Positions 60,497 to 64,000 of a stretch of 64,000 bases of DNA are shown piece after piece. The notes beneath the pieces were generated by a model. It ran no database searches. It was not told the DNA's origin and saw only the letters and a program-made list of their open reading frames with translations. Position numbers and translations under genes: made by a program. This stretch comes from Termitomyces sp. T153 (lineage: Eukaryota; Basidiomycota; Agaricomycetes; Agaricales; Lyophyllaceae): NCBI GenBank assembly GCA_018296165.2, contig JACKQL020000009.1:310001-374000 (forward strand). Direction: 5' to 3'. The first letter of the stretch is position 1; every line of letters begins with the position of its first letter.

Positions 60497-60649
60497 GAGT
60501 GAGGAGGACCCTGACGAAACGGCGGCCGCGCTTCGACTTCGCCTCCCACGCCGCTATCACTCGCTGCGGATTGATCAATATTGCTCGGCTTCGACTCCCA
60601 CGCCCCGCCGATCCCCATCCTGCCCCGCGTCTCGAAGGGTCTCGACGCT

Positions 60650-60662
60650 GAAAGGGGGGTGA
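60650..60662 (+). other. Polypurine tract of element D
   Basis: GAAAGGGGGGTGA ends directly at the 3' LTR and confirms that the element points rightward. Confidence 0.85.
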
Positions 60663-61827
60663 TGTCACGACCCGTTCCCCAAAACCCCGCACATCGTCCA
60701 TCAAACCCCCGAACCCCCAAAAGGACCCCCAACGCTCCGCCGAACTTCCGCCCATGCCCACGCCTACCTTGGCTAACTCCGACACCTCCCCGGCTAACTC
60801 CGACGGCCCCCTGGCCAACTTCGGTGCCTGCCCCGCAGCCACTGACACTTACCCTGGGCTTCCCAAACCCCGAGAACCACCCCCGCTATTCCTGATCTTC
60901 GCCCACCCATCATTAACTCAACACCCTGCTTCCTCCGACCTATTCCGGAATATCACGACAACCTCGGAACAACCCGCGATCCCATCAACGTATCAGCGCG
61001 GCACGATCTTCGATCACAACCGACACCCGCCCGCTCCGTCAAGCCCCGCCAAGCCCCGCCGCCACAGCCGACGCACCCCGAAGTCCTCCGGTAGTCAGTA
61101 TATAAGTCATCGAGTAGCTCTTCGTACTCCGGTCTTGATATTGCTTAACGTTACCTATGGTCTGATTGTTTCCTCTTTGTGTTTCGTGTTCGTTTTCGTA
61201 TCTCTTTCTCCTTACTCTCAGTTTCCCGGTCTTATCTCAGTCTCCCGGTCTTATCTCAGTCTCCCGGTCTTATCTCAGTCTCCCGGTCTTGTCTCGTCCC
61301 CTTTTCGTTATCGCTCTCGTTATCGTTTCGTACCTCCACTCGAATCTACTCTTGTTCCATATTGTCTCGTCTGACGCCGTCTCGGTGACGTTGTCTGACC
61401 CTTGTGCCCAATTCCTCATCAACCCTAACGACCTCACGAATTCCGCGATTATAATTACGAACCCCGACACTCCTTACCAGGTCCGAACCTCACTCTTCGC
61501 TCGGTCCCGGACTCCATCAACTCCAAATGATCTCCCATCAAACCCCGGCTCCGCCCCCATTGATCACACAGCCACCTACTCCCTTGCTTCCGCAAATCTC
61601 CTGTACGGCCTTCTGCCTGAACCCCGCCAAGACCGTCTCATTTCCCCACAATCCGACTTCTCCGGACCTTCCCGGACCTGTCTGGATCACATCTCCCCAA
61701 TTACCCGTGCAAACCCCCAGGACCCAGAATGTCTTTGAGTATCCGGTCACCAATGCAGGGGAATCACGCCCGCCTAGTAAGGACTCGCCCAGTGCAGCTG
61801 CGCCCCCGAGGTCAGCGGACCCTGACA
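60663..61827 (+). mobile_element. 3' LTR of element D
   Basis: 1165 bp with the same termini as the 5' LTR and followed by GACAC. It is 20 bp longer because of one extra 19 bp unit and one extra base. Confidence 0.93.
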
Positions 61828-61835
61828 GACACAAC

Positions 61836-64000
61836 ATGACCAAACAATGGGCATTTCCGAAGTTGTGGAAAGGAGGCCACACAACAAAGTATGTGTCGTC
61901 ACATCTATTGATTGATTGATGTTGACTAACAAGCTTATTAGTAACTCCTTAACCACATTGAGCTATTGATACATCAAATATCTCATCATGCAAGTCAATT
62001 TTAATTGTTTTTGACTGTTAAATTGCTTAACAATGGATGTTATAGGCAACCACCTACTACTCCTGAAAGCCAAAGGCAACAAGCTAGGAATCAAAGGAGA
62101 CTTGAACAGTTACAAATGACAGATCCTGACAATTGTCAAGCAAATAGAAACAATAGATCTTTGGAACAGATCAATACTGTGGTTGTTCCACCACTTCAAT
62201 TTGGGCCTGGGGGTATGGGAACTGGGGGTATTAATCAATCTATGGGATCTGGGGGTATGGGATCTGAGGGTTTGAGGCTTAATCACCAAGCTATAGCCAC
62301 CACTTCTAGCTCTTCAGGAAGACCTATTAGGCAGCCAGTTGCTGCTGCTGATCCATTTTCCATAGTGATCCCTGAAACTGTTTTGCCTGAAGGATGGGAT
62401 GCTCCTTTGCAGAATCCCATTCCTAGAATGGTGCCTCCTCCACCTGCTCCTCCACTTAGAAGAGTGAGAAAAGTTCCTATGGAGAATTCTATGCCCATCA
62501 TGATGCCATCTCTATCTGTTGTACATGGAAGGGACAATAGGCTCAATCAGCCCACTATTGCTCAACCTACAGTGATCATCCCTCAAACTATTTTGCCTGA
62601 AGGATGGAATGCTCCTTTACAGCATCCTATACCCAGAATGGTGTCTCTTCTACCTGCTCCTGCACTTAGAAGAATCAGACCTGCTCCACCTCCCCCTGCT
62701 CCTAATGTTGCTCAGGAGATGGAAAACTACCAGATCAGACATGAACAAGCATTGGCTGTATTAGAAGAGCAACAAAGGCTGAGACAAGAGCAGGACAGGC
62801 AGCAGGCATTAGCTATTTTGAGCCAGGAAAGACAGGAAAGAGCAAGACAGGAAGAAGAGCTATTCAGAGCAGAGGTCAGTTCAAGACTACTTCAAGATGC
62901 TACTTTAATTAACAAAGTTCAATAGCATATTGATCTGAATCCTGAACATAGGCCTTTGAATGCAGCTATGGCTCAAAGAATCTTTCAAGGTTGGGAACAG
63001 CAACATGAAGCTGATCTGGAAGAGGATTTCAATGATTTGGGTCCTCAGAATGATATACCTTCTGAAGATGACTTGGAATATGTTGATCCTGCTCAACATC
63101 AACTAGCAGAGCAATTGGATCCTCCCCTTGATGATTCATTGGGTCCTCAGGATGACATGTCTTCTGATGATGGCTTGGAATATGTTGATTCTGCTCAACA
63201 GAGACCTGCAGAAGACTTGGACCCTGCCCTACCCAATGATCCACCACAACCAGAAAATCCTGCTGAAAATATACCAGCAGAAGAACCAGAGCCTCCCCTT
63301 GGACTTCCTATTCCACCACAACTTGGTCCTATTCAGCCTGTTCCAAGAGGAAGGCAACCTTACTTGGTTGAATACCCTCCACACTATCTTGGTTCTATGA
63401 CTGTTATATGTCCACACTGCCAAGCTTTACATTTTGATGCTGAAAAGCTCACCAAGTCTACTAGAAACAGCCCAAAGTTTGGCATGTGCTGCTTACAAGG
63501 CCAAGTAAATTTGCCCAGGCTTCGAGATGCTCCAGCAGATTTACTGAACCTGCTCCATGGGCATCATCCTCTCTCTAACACCTTTAAAACATCAATCCGT
63601 CAATACAATGCAGCCTTTGCATTCACATCTTTGGGAGTCAAAATTGACCATGCCATTACCAATGCACCTGGACCATACAGCTTTAGGATCAATGGAGAAC
63701 TACATCATTTGACAGGTGCCTTGCTTCCTATTGAAGGCAATCTGCCTGTATATGCACAGCTCTACTTTTATGATCACAATCAGCAATTGGCTTTTCGTCA
63801 ACAGAACAATCCCAGGCTTGATCCTCAGATAATGGCCTCTTTGCAGGATATGCTTGCTAGAGTCAATCCCTTCATTGGCTTATACAAGCAGGCCAGGCAG
63901 ATCATGGGAGAAGTTCCAGAAGGCCAACCACAAAGGCTTTCTGTCAAGCTTACAGCTGATTTTGGAGATCCTCGATGCTATAATGACCCTAATGAACAGG
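61836..64000 (+). pseudogene. Helitron replicase-helicase, N-terminal part (continues past the window)
   Basis: A candidate start is the ATG at 61836 (MTKQWAFPKLWKGG), with a 53 nt intron (GTATGT at 61889 to TTAG at 61941, branch word GACTAAC). The main frame (62005 onward) is Gln/Pro-rich, has a TAG at 62923 that is one change from CAG, and stays open to the end. It contains a Zn-finger-like CPHCQALHFDAEK ... MCC (about 63413-63494). It then enters the Helitron helicase-like domain (IRQYNAAFAFTSLGVKID, GPYSFRINGELHHLTGALLP, QLYFYD, NNPRLDPQIMASLQDML, NPFIGLYKQARQI). The Rep HUH motif and the helicase lie beyond 64000. The region is CpG-poor, so it is probably inactive. The first-exon model is tentative. 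Confidence 0.7.
62347..62690 (+). repeat. Internal duplication in the Helitron protein
   Basis: Two copies of a block of about 40 residues occur about 219 bp apart: PETVLPEGWDAPLQNPIPRM and PQTILPEGWNAPLQHPIPRM, each followed by a Pro/Ala-rich stretch ending LRR(V/I)R. A second pair, LGPQNDIPSEDDLEYVDPAQ and LGPQDDMSSDDGLEYVDSAQ, lies at about 63037 and 63148. Confidence 0.75.

Larger units (their letters stand above)
55730..61827 (+). mobile_element. Element D: young non-autonomous chromovirus-family LTR element
   Basis: The LTRs at 55730-56874 and 60663-61827 start TGTCACGACC and end GGACCCTGACA. The element is flanked by GACAC on both sides (55725-55729 and 61828-61832). The internal region (3788 bp) has a primer site, a leader with the first codons of a Gag-like frame (MPALSPHTQSNNSDVYG), a Pro-rich C-rich body without gag-pol, the antisense gene, and a polypurine tract (60650-60662). 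The LTRs differ at roughly a dozen positions plus one 19 bp repeat unit, so insertion was recent. CpGs are plentiful, unlike the related copies A-C. Transposition would need enzymes from an autonomous relative. Confidence 0.92.
55431..64000 (+). mobile_element. Probable Helitron, interrupted by element D and running off the window
   Basis: Helitrons start with TC and insert between A and T. Here the pol remnant F stops at GTGTGGAA and is followed by TCTATAATATATGCGACGAC at 55431, fitting that rule. The word ATATATGCGACGACT occurs twice (55437 and about 55473). The coding part is seen to the right of element D. The 3' CTRR end and hairpin are beyond the window. The assignment of the 5' end is inference; the helicase-type coding region is firmer. 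Confidence 0.55.

Noticed and set aside
1..64000. CRISPR array, bacterial operon or phage content
   Set aside because: No spaced direct-repeat array or bacterial gene order is present; introns, tRNA introns and retroelements show a fungal nuclear locus.

Overview
The window is a basidiomycete (Agaricomycetes-type) nuclear segment: a compact island of intron-rich host genes set in a bed of nested, mostly decayed transposable elements. The fungal assignment rests on short introns (about 50-90 nt) with GTNNGT donors, two tRNA-Lys genes with 13-14 nt introns, and recognisable fungal orthologues (Spt20, Hgh1, Sec72, GT15 mannosyltransferase, Clf1). I cannot name the genus.

Left arm (1-29379): almost entirely transposon sequence that has lost nearly all CpG, with nonsense codons of the C-to-T type (CGA to TGA, CAG/CAA to TAG/TAA, TGG to TAG). 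It holds several copies (A, B, C) of a Ty3-type chromovirus with a chromodomain, a Ty1/copia remnant, a Tc1/mariner remnant, a second Ty3 gag, and a decayed DUF6698-type gene.

Element E (29380-39263): a complete but mutated Ty3-type retrotransposon with two 845/846 bp LTRs, a gag-pol frame and, between pol and the 3' LTR, an antisense five-exon gene. Its 5' LTR is CpG-decayed while its 3' LTR, which abuts the host island, keeps its CpGs.

Host island (about 39.3-53.5 kb): spt20 and hgh1 (divergent, sharing a 129 bp promoter), a predicted secreted Ser/Thr/Asn-rich protein, sec72 (convergent with it), a perfect 24 bp hairpin, tRNA-Lys(UUU) and tRNA-Lys(CUU), a GT15 mannosyltransferase and clf1. 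All gene models close in frame after splicing.

Right arm (53.8-64.0 kb): a Ty3 pol remnant (F) carrying a solo LTR of the E family with a 4 bp target duplication, then the start of a probable Helitron that runs off the window end. Nested in the Helitron is element D (55730-61827), a young, CpG-rich, non-autonomous LTR element with a perfect 5 bp duplication (GACAC). D has lost gag-pol but keeps an intact three-exon antisense gene.

Most notable: two different Ty3 families here carry a spliced gene on the antisense strand just upstream of the 3' LTR. In the A-D family this gene is found in every copy and is the only intact gene left in D. The same family shows 12 nt complementarity between the predicted RNA 5' end and the primer-binding site, as in Tf1-type self-priming.
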